Below the pieces are notes generated by a model, which was not told the origin of the DNA, did not search any database, and worked only from the letters and a program-made list of their open reading frames with translations. Positions 26,073 to 37,843 of a DNA stretch of 64,000 nt are shown here, piece by piece (position 1 is the stretch's first letter; the number at the start of each line of letters is the position of its first letter). The translations under genes and the position numbers were made by a program. The DNA is from Archilochus colubris (lineage: Eukaryota > Chordata > Aves > Apodiformes > Trochilidae), in contig CM041084.1 of NCBI GenBank assembly GCA_023079485.1, positions 35,971,609 to 36,035,608 on the forward strand. Reading direction: 5' to 3'.

Positions 26073-27327
26073 TTCAGAAAATATTTTATTTAGCCAACAG
26101 TAGTGTATGAAGCCTTCTTTAAAGTGTTTGATGGGCCCTCTAAAAATATTGAATATCCCACTGTCTCCATGAGTCACATGAATTAATTTCTTACCTAGAT
26201 GTGATTTTTACCACTACCTACTCTTATGTGAGAGCTACAGCAGGATTTTCTAGTCTGTTATAAAACCCTGGTGAGCTGGATCTCTTTTCTAAAGAGTAAC
26301 TGGGAACTTCAGCTACTAAATACCTACAGTGGGGCAGCAGAGCAGTTTAGGGGAGGAATATTGTTTCAGCTTACAGACTGCAAAAACTACTTCACAGAAT
26401 ATAGCTGACAAGCAATTGCCAAAAGCTGTCTTTCTTTTTTTTTTTCTTTTCTTTCATTCTGGCTCAGTATGGAATTCCCTAGTCTTTGAATGCTCTGCAA
26501 CCAAGATGAGAATATGTTAAGAAGTCAACACAACAGCAAATGATAGTTTTCAATCATCAGGAGGACTCTGTAAACAAGTAAAGTTTGGAGGCCCTTCCAC
26601 AGCTAAAAGATAGCCAGCAGCTATGTTGTGACCTTTCAGATTGTGCCCCTTGGGATGTTTGATGGGCCTAACCCAAGTCCCAGGGGAGAAAACCTCCTCA
26701 CCAACCTTTGTCTAGTTCCACTTAAGAGAGAAAGCTGGACTTGAAACAGTGTCAGAAGTAAAGGTCAGTGCTCTATTTAGATGAGCTTTATATGCTAGAC
26801 TTCTCCTCTCTGTTTTCTCTTGCCTTCCCCAGAGATCTCTGCTTAAATCATTCCATCCCTTGAGCTACTTCTTAGTGACAGTTTTGCTTTATCCATAAAT
26901 TGAGGCTAAAGCAAATCTTGTCTTTCAAGACATATAATCAGGTAGCTATTTGATAAATAATGGCAGGGTTTGTCCCACAGTTTGTGTATTTTTCCTCTGA
27001 TATCTCAGGTTTTCCTAGGTTTTATTATATACCACAGAACAAAGTATGTATTTGCTTCTAGGAACCTGAGCAAAATCAGCATTTGGGAGAAAATACAACT
27101 GAGATCCTTATTTTACAGAGAAGGGTTGCAAATAATCTTTCCGAGCATTGTAAAATCCCCAGAAGGAAAGGTCTTTATTACAAGAGCTCCTAGTAGACTT
27201 GAAAAACTCACTACTCCTGGAACAGCCTTTACTTTCAACAATACCTGCTTTTTTTCTCTAGCTGTAGCCAGGGAAACTCATTTAACAAAGTTGGGGTTTC
27301 ATCCAGCTACTCCTTATATCAGTGGGG

Positions 27328-27364
27328 ATCTTTCCAGTGACTTCAATGGGAGCTATGTGCAGCT
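27328..27364 (+). mobile_element. Possible palindromic amniote repeat fragment
   Basis: The core TGACTTCAATGGGAGCTATG is the kind of centre seen in several old amniote palindromic repeats. Only about 35 bp are recognisable, so this may be chance. Confidence 0.22.
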
Positions 27365-29951
27365 CCCGAATTGCTATAATTTTCCAACTAGTGAAGACAC
27401 TTGAGCAGCTGGTGCTGCTCTAGCAAGCTTCTTACACAGCTTTGGTGAGAATTTTGAAGCTGACATAGAAAGAATTTTCCAGGGCTCACAAGCTCTTTGT
27501 ATCTTCTTTTCTTTTTAGAAACGCTCCTGACACGCTTGTGATACTGTTTGAATATGAAAAAAAAAAATAGAAGAGAAAGCTAAACTGAGCATTGTAAAAC
27601 ATTCTGGGCAAGCGTTTGCTTGAGTTTAAAAATGGACTTGCTTCTCCATGCTTATACAATTTTTTAGCACTTTGGAAGAACTGAGAGATATGTGATTGCT
27701 CTTGGAACGTGGAGTTCAACTCCCCCCACCAGACTTTGCAGGCGAGATGGGTCTGAGTTGTGAAGAAATAGCCAGGCTGAGGCAATGCTGGCATAGGCCT
27801 CCTGGGGATGCTTCTTCCTGAGCTTGGGTGTGCAGATTCTCTATTATCCCACTGTACTGACTGATTTCTTTCAGGTGAGCTGAGGTACACTGGTGACACT
27901 GGGACACTGGTGACAATCTTTCCACGTATTCAAATGGTGACTTAAGTAAGGTCAGGGTGCCCAGGGGAAATGTACACACCTCATGTAAATCTCATCCTGT
28001 GAATCTCTGTCTTCCCTTTAGAAACAGAGCTCCCATGTTTTTCTATCCTATGTAACGAGCCTTATTATTTTTTATTGTGATGGCACTGATGATCTGGAAG
28101 CAGGAAAAACACTGCGTGGTCTGTGTGATCTGTTATCATGAAGGGGCACAACCAGAATTTGCATACCCAGTGTCAAATATTCACACTATTCACCTGTGCT
28201 CTCACTATATAGCAACAAACCTACTCAAATTCTGTGGAATGAGGAACTCATTTAAGAAAAAGCAGTCTGCTCACGTTGTGCTATTAGTAGAGAGACTGGC
28301 AAAAAAATTACCTGTGGTGAATTATGCACTAATACAAGCACCTATGTGATGTGTGTCTGCGTGAAGTCATTTACTGGTGTTGAAGTGTATGTATGCATAC
28401 AAACAGAAGTGTGTCTCCTCTCTTTACCTCTCTTTCATACACCAGTAAACTAAGTGTAGCAACTGCTATGATGCTTCTCAGACACCGAGAGTCCCTCTTT
28501 CTGCACAGGCCTGGGTATACTTGAATTTTTCCTTTCTTGAATCATTTCAGTAAAGAGGCTCTCTCCTTGATACCCACTTCCAAAACTCCCACTTACTCAG
28601 AACAAATCCAGCTGTGCTTGTACAAGTGCAAGTGTTGAACAAGACCTCATAAAATGCCTATCACATCATTATTTTGTTTAAACATATTTATTTCTCCAGA
28701 GAATATAAAATACACAAACATGTGATTCCATGAGGAAATGATCCAAAAGAGATTATAAATACAGCTATAAATGTCAAAGTTCTCAAAACATTTCCCTGGC
28801 TCTATCTTCAGAAGAGACTGTTTACAGAGAAAACCCACGTCAGTGTGCTTTATTATTGTTATTGTGTGTTAAATGTTACAAATGCAATCTGTTTGCTTTA
28901 CATGTAAACCGTAGTCTCCAAATATCTTTAAGAATCACCTCTAATAGTTGTACTCAGAGACAGGAGTATAATTTAGTAGGATATTAAGCAATCTCTCCAC
29001 AGCAGGAAAGGTTTTTGGGTTTCACAGAACTCTCATCAGAGGCACCTATGTTTAATCTCTCCAGAAATTAGTATTTTGCCATGGATCATCACTCCGGGCT
29101 CCATGTTTGTGAGAGGGGTTGAAACACAGAAAGCTCAAAATGCAGATATTTCAAAACTTGAATTCTTCCAGCCTTGGGATCAGACCATTTTTAAGAATAG
29201 CTATTAAAACAAAGACCAGTTTAAAAAAATTTTACAATTTTTAAATGTAATTTTATTTTTTTGTTGCATCTGTCTTCCAAGTGATGTCTAAGAGACTGCT
29301 GCTACAAAAAATTCTCCTTTCCTTCTGTGGTGGAAGAAGCTCCTTCCAGACACTAATGAGTCTGAGACACAAGAATGAAGCAAACAAGCACAAAATTTCT
29401 TCTAAAATACAATATGCCTAAATTTGACAGTGTAAGTTTAAAATCCACAGCGTGGAATGAATTCTAATACAGACTACTGGAGTGGCATGTATCTGAAATT
29501 TGTCACGGATATTTAACTTGTTAGGAAAAATGTTAAGACTGGAAGATCTCTTTCTTTGGTCGACTTCAATGTTGATCACAGCTGCTTGCTGCAATTATGG
29601 AAAACAAAGTAATAATTTAAATTTCAAAATTTCTTTTTTAAAGCTATGTAGGAAAGTTGGACATAATTTCCCTGTAGTCACAAGGACCTGTGGGAGACAT
29701 TTTGTCTGGAGGGTGGTCAGAGAGCATCCATTTTATGTTTTGCAAGCTGCAACGTCTTTTGCTATAGCCTCTATGCCTATTTAAAGGCAGCATCCACAAA
29801 ACTGGACTGTGCCACAGGTGAAAATCAGGAGAGGACAAGGCACTAGCCAGTTGTGAGTACACTTGTTAGAAGAAAACACCCCTGGAAGAAGAGCTACCTT
29901 GCTGTCAGAGAAAGAAAAATTCCTCCAAATTCTCTAACATTTTCACATAGA

Positions 29952-29954
<3 letters not shown>

Positions 29955-29982
<28 letters not shown>
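29955..29982 (+). repeat. Poly(A) tract, A28
   Basis: Uninterrupted run of 28 A after AGAGGT. The upstream 29500-29950 sequence shows no recognisable retrogene. Confidence 0.98.
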
Positions 29983-29985
<3 letters not shown>

Positions 29986-32523
29986 GTCCTGACCACAGAT
30001 CTAATTCCAAATGATACAAGTATTAAATTAAATAAATACAAGCTTGTATGCCCTTTGTCTTCTTAACATTATTGTCCTTCACCTATTTTTACAACAAGAA
30101 GCAGAAAGAGTTTGAAACAAGGATCAGAAGGGGTTTGAAACACTCAGTATTTCAAGATGTTTCATTTCAGAATTGTCTGGAATGAAAGTATTCTCCTAGA
30201 CCCTTGAATTTCACCAGTAGCTACGGGGCAAAGTTTTGCTCTTAGGCATTCATCCTGACTATTCTCTGTACTGTCAGGAGCTAGGAGAAGAACAAATAGA
30301 ATGTGGAAACAGTCTGACCACAGTACCCTCCAGATCTGGGGCCCTACAGGAATAGTGCAAAAAAGGGGGAGAAAATCTAACAGTTCAGTGGGGCCAAATA
30401 ATTTGCCCTTCGTTTTTAGTGATGTAATTTATTTGTTGGCTACAGCTGACTTGCCCAATACTCCAGGATTAGAGGTTTATCTCCTGAAAGTGGAATGTTT
30501 AATTCTAGTTTTTATTTTACCCCAAAACAAAGTCTCTGTAATTCTGTTTTTATGATTTATTGGCTGCAGTTTTCCTGAGATGAAAGTAGGAGTTCAGCAA
30601 TCTGTTCTTGGAAATCCAGCATTTTGCAAGGATTCTCTGTCAGCAAACATGTGATAAGCAAAGACATTTTCTTGAGTTTCAGGCCAGTGGCTTATTCACA
30701 AGATATTTTCCTCTTTGAAAGCAGGTCTTCACTTTCACTGTGTTGCTCTATTGATCAATCTGTTTTAAGAGAGAGTGAGAGCTCAAAAAAAGGAATTTTT
30801 TTGTTTACCACATTAAATCCATTGAATGTGCCTGAGCCAGACCTGATTATTCTCCAAACAAAAAGGATTTTACCCGTAGTAAAAGCTATCCTGGATGCTC
30901 CTGCAACATACAGGGAAAGGAATAAGCTAAGCTACCAGAGACTAACAACTTTGCAGAACAACTCCCCATGGCAAAGGGAATGAACTTGTTGGCCCCTGAC
31001 ATGAGTCTTCATATTTTGTGTCTGTACTGTGAATGTAAGTAAGGAAAATTATTTGGCTTTGACACCAAGCCCGAAGTGAAAGGAGTATGTGAAATAACAG
31101 AGTCTTCAGAGAGATCCCAGTGCTAATACAGCTTATACTGTCTGGGTACGTGGGCACATTTATTCCCAAAGCACTCTTGGTAAGGTTTTTAGTGGAGCAA
31201 GATGTGGCCTGGAAAACTTTATCTATTTTTCTCAAGAAAATGCTGTTGTGAATGATGTTCGAGTCCTTGAGGCCATCCATGGAAACTGATCCACACAAGG
31301 AAACTTCCTGTAGGAATGGAGTGGTTGGCAATGGTGAAAGAACATTTTCAGATCTGCTGTGTCTTCAACTTCTTCTGAACTTCTGCAAAAACCAATAATT
31401 TTGTGTATACACAGGATTAAAGCCCCATTCATTTTTCATCTTGCTAGTGCCAATTGGCCTCTGCAGGTCAAGGATTGAGAACTTTGAATATTTTTTTTCT
31501 GGTTCCAAGAATTAGTTGATAGCTATCTTGTGACTAAAAACATAAGAACTTTGTTCTGTGTCCTCTAGCAAAGGTGCATAACACTGAAATTCTGGCTAAA
31601 AAAACCACTCATAGTGATATTGCAAACCAAATAATTTCATTTCCCACCTTACTATTTGATAACTCTGATGTCCGATACTAGCAAAATCTTACTTGTAATA
31701 TAGAAAAATTAGAAGATTTTGATGCTTTTGGAAGCCAGAATCACAGTACCAAAATGTACTTGATCTTCAAAATAGCAATAGAAATTTATCGAGAACAGGA
31801 TGCTTTTGTGAGACTGGCAGGTGTACTTTTTGACCCCCAGGCGGGAAACACTACACTAGTTGTACCAATTCTTGCACTGGACAGCAACAGAATCCAGAGA
31901 CTTTCTGGGAGGAAGAAAGGGGGAAAAAAACCCATGCTTTTAGTCTTTCTTCTCCATCGCCATTCAAAACCCATGGATTAATTAAAACTGAAACTAAATT
32001 TTCTACATTTGATTTTTTCCTCCCATTTTCCCATACTGCTCTTTATCAAGATTTTTAGAATATTTTTTTCTCCATATTCACAAGATGGAAGAAGTAGGAG
32101 AGAATTAAATGCATTTGAGTTTGGTTATTTGCTTCAGCTTGCAATCCTGAATGGATTGTTTCATTTGCTGTACTTCAACTTTCACTCTTGTGAAAATCGG
32201 AGAGCTATTTACTGCAATTATTTCCCTACCCTTCATTCATGTCTAAAACAGTGACAAAAACATAATGGATCGCTTTGTTCATTGAATAAACAAACCACAA
32301 AAGCAACTTTATAAGGTACATTCCCAGGAAAGAGATCTATAAACCTGGTAAATACACCAAGACCCCATCAGGGATGTTTGAACTAAATCTTAATTTGTCA
32401 TTCATGAACACTTCACATGCCCCTCTAAATGAGTTATGTACTGCCTCATTGACAGGAAATATAACAGACTGCACATTGGAGATACCAAAAAGGGCTTCTG
32501 GGAGTGTTTTATTGAGCACTGCA

Positions 32524-32561
32524 CAGGTGTTAACAATAGAGTGGGTAACACAGATCAAAGG
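32524..32561. promoter_or_regulatory. Candidate E-box / SOX / TCF-LEF composite
   Basis: Within 38 bp are CAGGTG (32524-32529, E-box/ZEB type), AACAATAG (SOX type, about 32533-32540) and AGATCAAAGG (32552-32561, TCF/LEF type). The surrounding 32400-32600 is unique sequence. Motif matches are seen directly; function is inferred and chance is a real alternative. Confidence 0.25.
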
Positions 32562-34310
32562 ATTGTGCAGAAGCCACTTGGTAAGTTATAAAATATTCTT
32601 CACCTTCCTTGTCTGATGATAACCTGCATGTCCACTCCACCTCCTCTGTTGACACTGTGAGTGCCACCACAACAGATCAGAGGTGAACAGCAGTGATATT
32701 ATTTCTAACTTGACTCCACATCTCCAGTCCCAGGTGGTTTTTATGACAACTTTGGGCAAGTTTGAGACTGACATAAATTGTGATGCCAAGTCTGTCAAAA
32801 ATGAAACTGCTGTAAAACCAGCTCAGTTTCTCAGTTTCCTACTCTTCTCAGGCCTTCTGCATGGTAGGGATGTCATGGTGTTGGCTGGCAATGTCTCAGT
32901 GATGTGGTGAGACTGTGTACTCACTTATCTGAAGGACCTCCTCAGCAATGGAAGCCAACTTCAACAAAGGAGTAAGGAGGGGGTCACTCAGTTTAGAGGG
33001 ACTACTTCCAGGCCTCCAGAGAACATCCTGCAGAAAAGCTGGACAGTATTAAGTTTTCAGATACAGACTTCTCTTCATAACAGACACTGATTAATAGGAG
33101 GAAGGAGAAGTGAAGTTACTAGGTGACTGATGTGATGTGGTGGTACCTTAATAGCTGTACAATGCCTTTCTTTATCTTTCTCCTTTTCCATCCCCACTGA
33201 GGCTTTATTTTCTGTCCCAATTATCAAACGGGAGTGTGGAAGATGAAATGAATGGGTTCACAGTGTCTAGCTCAGAAAGTTTTATTAGAACTCTAATTTA
33301 ATCTGCTCTGGTTTTGTTTCAGTTTGCAGGCTCTCTCCCCAGTTCTCTATATGCTTGAGAGCTTTGCTTCAGATCAGTAGTCACTGTGGTAAGTGCTGGG
33401 CAGTGGGCTGAAACAATTTTATCTTGATGTGATAAAATAAAAGTGCATTACAAATGGCAGTGACAAGGTTTTAGTATTGGCAGTCTTGCTGAAAAAAAAG
33501 GATGTGAAAAATGTCTGCCCACTGGGCCCAGAAGTTGTTACTGTACTGACTGTGCTACAGAGGCACTTGTGTTTTTTGAGACCAAAGAAACAGATGGAGA
33601 CAGAAACACTGATTTCCATGTATACATTCTGTTAACATCTTCTCAGCTTAAAGTTCGCTTCACATCCTTGAGCCTTCCAAATAGCACAGTGATGAATATG
33701 GAAGGAACGTGTGTGTTTTTGACTCAGCATCAACAAAGTACAGCTCAGTATTCTGTGAAAAGTGCAGTGAAAGAGCCCTCCTCCTAAAGGTTAGTATTTT
33801 TTTCTTAAGAATGTTGTCACGTAGCTGACAAGGCATATAGTTTAAAGTGGTAGGCACTGTGCTGACAAAGAGGGGCAATTCTTACTCTGAAGACCAAGCA
33901 GACAACTTGGGATTGTTCCACTTGTTTTAACAATGAGCAACAGAGGCAAAAAAGGACTGAGGGACTGCATCCTATTGCAGTGTCCAAACTGCAGGAATTG
34001 GACTCTTTCTCACAGCTTCCCCATGTAGAAAGTACTGGCTGATTGCTGACCCCCAGTATCTGAACTGGAAAGAGAGGTGTCTCATTTGGAAAAAGCTCAG
34101 TGTATGACAGCTAGGTTGGTAGATAATCAGGGCAAACAAATGAAAATGTTGCATCCAGGCACTTGCATTTTGCCATTTTGAAAGTGCGTTGTGTTTTTTT
34201 CCCCCCCAGCTTATTAACTTTTTCTTCCAATCAGTCAGCCCCACAAAGACACAGCTCCCCAGGCACACACCCTGTCAGCAAACCTGCATCAGCAGAAGGT
34301 CCCTTCTTAC

Positions 34311-34440
34311 GCTATATGCAAATCCTTCTGGAAGCTGGGAATCATTTGACTTACGAGGTTCCTGTCTCCTATACCCAAGTCATTCATCTAATTTACATGT
34401 ATTCAGCTGCTTGTCTGTTTGCTTAGCATGCTAAGTATCA
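34311..34440. promoter_or_regulatory. Candidate regulatory block: POU octamer and 14-bp palindrome
   Basis: A perfect POU octamer ATGCAAAT is at 34316-34323, and a perfect 14-bp palindrome CTTAGCATGCTAAG at 34422-34435. The sequence between is unique and moderately rich in homeodomain-like words (TCTAATTTAC). Candidate enhancer only. Confidence 0.25.
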
Positions 34441-34947
34441 GTTTTTAGAGAGATTCACCATCTCTATATGCTCTTTACAGGATGTGCTCATGTGTTACAC
34501 AAAGGCTGTTTTGCTGTTTGCCTCCTGCTGAATCCCTGGAGAGGACTGAGATGAAGTCCCCTGTGCACCTCCTTATTTCCACACTGGATGGTATGTATGA
34601 TATAGTGTGTTACTTTATTCACCCTTGCTTTTGGGCTGACCCTTTTGTTTCGTGGTCTTCTCTCTCTTTTTTTCTTCTTGACAAATGAGATACTGACATT
34701 GTTTTACATTATGCTCACCAAAATAAACAAATTATGAGCAGTACACACCACAGCAGGGTGAGCAGGTCATTGAATTGTCTAACACACTGTTAGAAATCAC
34801 AGAAAGATCAGCTTCATAAATCCTTCAAGGGAAAACTGGTCTCCAGCCAGAGTTGTGGCATAACCTTTGGTGACACATAACTTTAAAACTCAAGTTCGGA
34901 CAAACAGAAAGTTGCTCTTTAACCCCCCTCTTTCACCTAGAGGAAAA

Positions 34948-35000
34948 TTAAAAAAAAAAAAAAATTAAAAAAGACAGTTTTCTCTCTTTTTTTTTTTTCT
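34948..35000. repeat. A-rich then T-rich low-complexity pair
   Basis: Broken A-runs (about 34948-34972) are followed by a T-run (about 34988-35000). They could pair as a weak AT hairpin. Confidence 0.8.
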
Positions 35001-35073
35001 CACAAAGAATATTTTTCGAACATGATGTTTGAAGAATATATATTTGTACTTGGGCACCTTGAAAAATGCAGCT

Positions 35074-35142
35074 AGATTTTCAGAGATGATGACTCAACTT
35101 TCCACTGATAATGATGGGGTTCGGATCAGGCCCTCTGTTTGT
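35074..35142 (+). mobile_element. Candidate fossil of a palindromic amniote DNA repeat
   Basis: GATTTTCAGAGATGATGACT, then CAACTTTCCACTGATAATGA and TGGGGTTCGGATCAGGCCCT, resembles half of an old reptilian palindromic element of the form 'ATTTTCAGAGGTGCTGAGCACTC..CCATTGA..TCAATGGG..TCAGGCCC'. The similarity is spread over about 65 bp with many substitutions. The family assignment is an inference from memory. Confidence 0.35.
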
Positions 35143-35683
35143 ACATGCCTTGTAGGTAAACAGAAACTTTAACATCTCTTGCTTGTAATCCTCTCATACA
35201 TGCAGAGAACAAAATTCACTGTGTGAAGCAAGGAAGGAATAAAATAAACATACAGGTTATGCTTGCCAACAAAAGCAAACAGCAGGCCCTCCAAAGCAGC
35301 CTAAAAAACCTTCCTGTGAAAGGTTCTGGAGTCTCAGTGCTGTTTTAACATAACAAACCCCTTCTGGGACTACCATGGTAATTGCTGCAAGAAAAATCAT
35401 TTTCATCTGGTAGCTAACTATGCTGTATTTCAAGCCAGTGCCTAGATTATCCTTAAATACCTTTGACCCCAGGGAAATTTAAATTTAACTTTTTGTAACA
35501 TTGCATTTACTACTTCCAAATTACTATCACCATTATTTTAAGTTATTTGTTTGATAGGCTATGTGACCTAGTGTGATAAGATGTAATTGAGACTGGTCAA
35601 AAGTAAACAATTGTTTCACAAGCTGTTCTGGGAACTGATCAATGTGTTAATGTCATATCTTGCAGAGCTGATTGATCAAGTGG

Positions 35684-35706
35684 AAAAAAAAAAAAAAAAA
35701 AAAAAA
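35684..35706 (+). repeat. Poly(A) tract, A23
   Basis: Uninterrupted run of 23 A after TGATCAAGTGG. Confidence 0.98.
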
Positions 35707-36306
35707 GGTTTTCATCCATCTACTTTCACAGGGCACCATTTCAGATGATACTCCCTATTTACAGCTGCAGATAACCCCTGGCTGACAAGAGAGGGGCAAA
35801 AGGGCAAAAGGCTTTCTCCTGAAGAAAAGTTTCTCCACATATAAGACAGTAGCACATTCAGGGTGAAAAAGACAATATTCACTCACACCCCTTAAGATAA
35901 AGAGGGCAGAAACAAATGGTTCTTACCATGTCTCTCTAGCTACTAAGTAGCATCCCCATAAGAATGTTGTCCACAGAATAAATACTGTTTTTCACAATGC
36001 TTTTTGGAACACTGTAGTATAAACAAACACCGTAGTAAGATCAACAACATTCATATTGAGGACAGTGGGAATCTAGGAGAAAAAAACCTATGGCTTGTGA
36101 AACTGGGAGAAAAATTAAAGAGTTGTGTAAAAAAGTGCTAGAATTAGTAAGAATTTCTATTTGCCCTTCAGCTGTCCTCTCTTTTTTCTATTAAAGCCTT
36201 GGGAAAAAAAATGACAACAGTTCATCTATTTTATTAACATCTTTTCTTCCCGGGACAATTATATGGGTGCAGACAGAAAGAATGGAGAGGATTATTTTAG
36301 GCTAGT

Positions 36307-36348
36307 ACCTAGGGTATTAATTATATACCTAGGGTATAATTAGGGTAT
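36307..36348 (+). repeat. Short local repeat ACCTAGGGTAT
   Basis: ACCTAGGGTAT at about 36307-36317 and again at 36328-36338, followed by a third partial TTAGGGTAT. Not telomeric (no TTAGGG array). Confidence 0.8.
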
Positions 36349-37814
36349 AGCTAAGAATCCTGGGATAATTATAGGAAATGGAAAACCGAGGCTGAATATT
36401 TGAAAAAAAAATTCTTTCTGCCTGTACTGAGCTGTAGAATAGTTGCCCAAGAGAAATGTTCATTGTGTTGCATATGTAAAAAAAGTGATGGACTATAAAT
36501 TGGAAAATATATCTTATAAATGTCTTTGCTTTCAAAACATGCTTCTCATTTTAAGTTCCAGATGATCCACATCTGCTGGTGTCCTCTATTTTTAACTTCT
36601 TCTCTTGTTTATATCAGAAATAAAAGACCATGGGGCTGAGGTTAAAGAGCTGTTCATGTATTTAAAATCCTGAATAATTTGCTTTTCCATGCATTCTTCT
36701 GCTATTGTTACTGTTTTAATGACAGTCAGTCAGTTCTTCTCCCTACATACTGTCTAATCTGTTTCTTAGGAGAAATGGAAGCTCTGCTGGGAACAGCCTC
36801 ACAAGGAGCAGAGTTTTCATGGAAGGCGGGTGGATAGGATGCAGGAACAAGTTCTGCATTCTCTTGAATCTAACCCTGGGGGTCATCTGAAAATGATAAG
36901 CAAAATTCAGGAAGACAAACAGGAGGAGAAAAAAAAAAGTTCATCTCCTGCTAGAGTAAGGGGGCTGGCCAGAACAAAGCCACCACTCATTTGTCTATGA
37001 AACAGGTTGTTTTCTGGTATGACTTCTATCATCTTGCTCAGCCAGCAGCATGCACCTAGGTATAAACTTTTCCAACTGCATTAGCTATAGAGAGGAAGAA
37101 CTTACAAGAGTACTCTACTTACATGGTAGAGAAGGCAAGTACTTTAATGCCTCCTTGTGCTCAACGCCAACTCCAAAGCCCAGCCCACCAGTAAACTTTG
37201 CAATCCACTGGTCTGCCTGAACATCTCTGAGGGCTTCCCACAGAATCTGCAATTATTGCCATAGAGGTGTTCAAGAGCTTGCAGGCTCCAATCTGCCCCA
37301 GAGTGTGAACAAAGGTATCCAGGTGAAAGCACAGGCAAAAAGACTGTTTGAAATGTCCTGTTAATGACCATGGGGCTTTGATCTCTGCCACTAGTATTGA
37401 CCAATACCAGATTTTTGGGTATATTTTTCCCTGGCGGTATCTGGTAGTGCATGCCACTTGTTTAGTTTCTTGAAGGAACAGAAAAGAGAAGACTGAAAAT
37501 TACAGCTGATATTTTGAACTGCAGGAGAGTGTTCTTGTTTTTCTCTTGTTCTTTCCAGGAAGCTAATTGCTGTCATCTTTCTAAGAGAGAGTGCCCTTAC
37601 AATTGAATCTCAGGAGTTTTATAACATCTTAAAAATGGTTTGTTTATTTTTTTGAGTTTTTCCTGTTGTTCCTCCTCTCCCTCCACTGATTTGTCTCAGA
37701 GAATCTAAGCGTACTCTACATAAACAACTACAGCAAAAACTACTTTATGTTTTTTCTCTACACTTTTACATTTTTAATGACTTTCAATCAGAGACAATCT
37801 GTAGTTTAATAAAG

Positions 37815-37843
37815 CATTATTATTACATTATTATTATTATTAT
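37815..37843 (+). repeat. (TTA)n microsatellite
   Basis: ATTATTATTA, one interruption (CATTA), then TTATTATTATTATTA. Imperfect trinucleotide repeat. Confidence 0.9.

Larger units (their letters stand above)
24291..35683. other. Mostly unique sequence, no gene seen
   Basis: Beyond the CR1 end, the purine tract and the motif clusters listed separately, this is unique sequence. Frames of 144 codons (26970-27404, plus) and 137 codons (27486-27899, minus) lack recognisable domains. The first overlaps a likely repeat fragment at 27328. Confidence 0.65.

Noticed and set aside
26970..27404. 144-codon plus-strand open frame
   Set aside because: Ends across a likely repeat fragment (27328-27364) and has no recognisable product.
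27486..27899. 137-codon minus-strand open frame
   Set aside because: Low-complexity FYFFF-type segment derived from an A-rich stretch; no domain.
36301..36350. TTAGGGTA words as interstitial telomeric repeat
   Set aside because: No tandem TTAGGG units; just a short local repeat.
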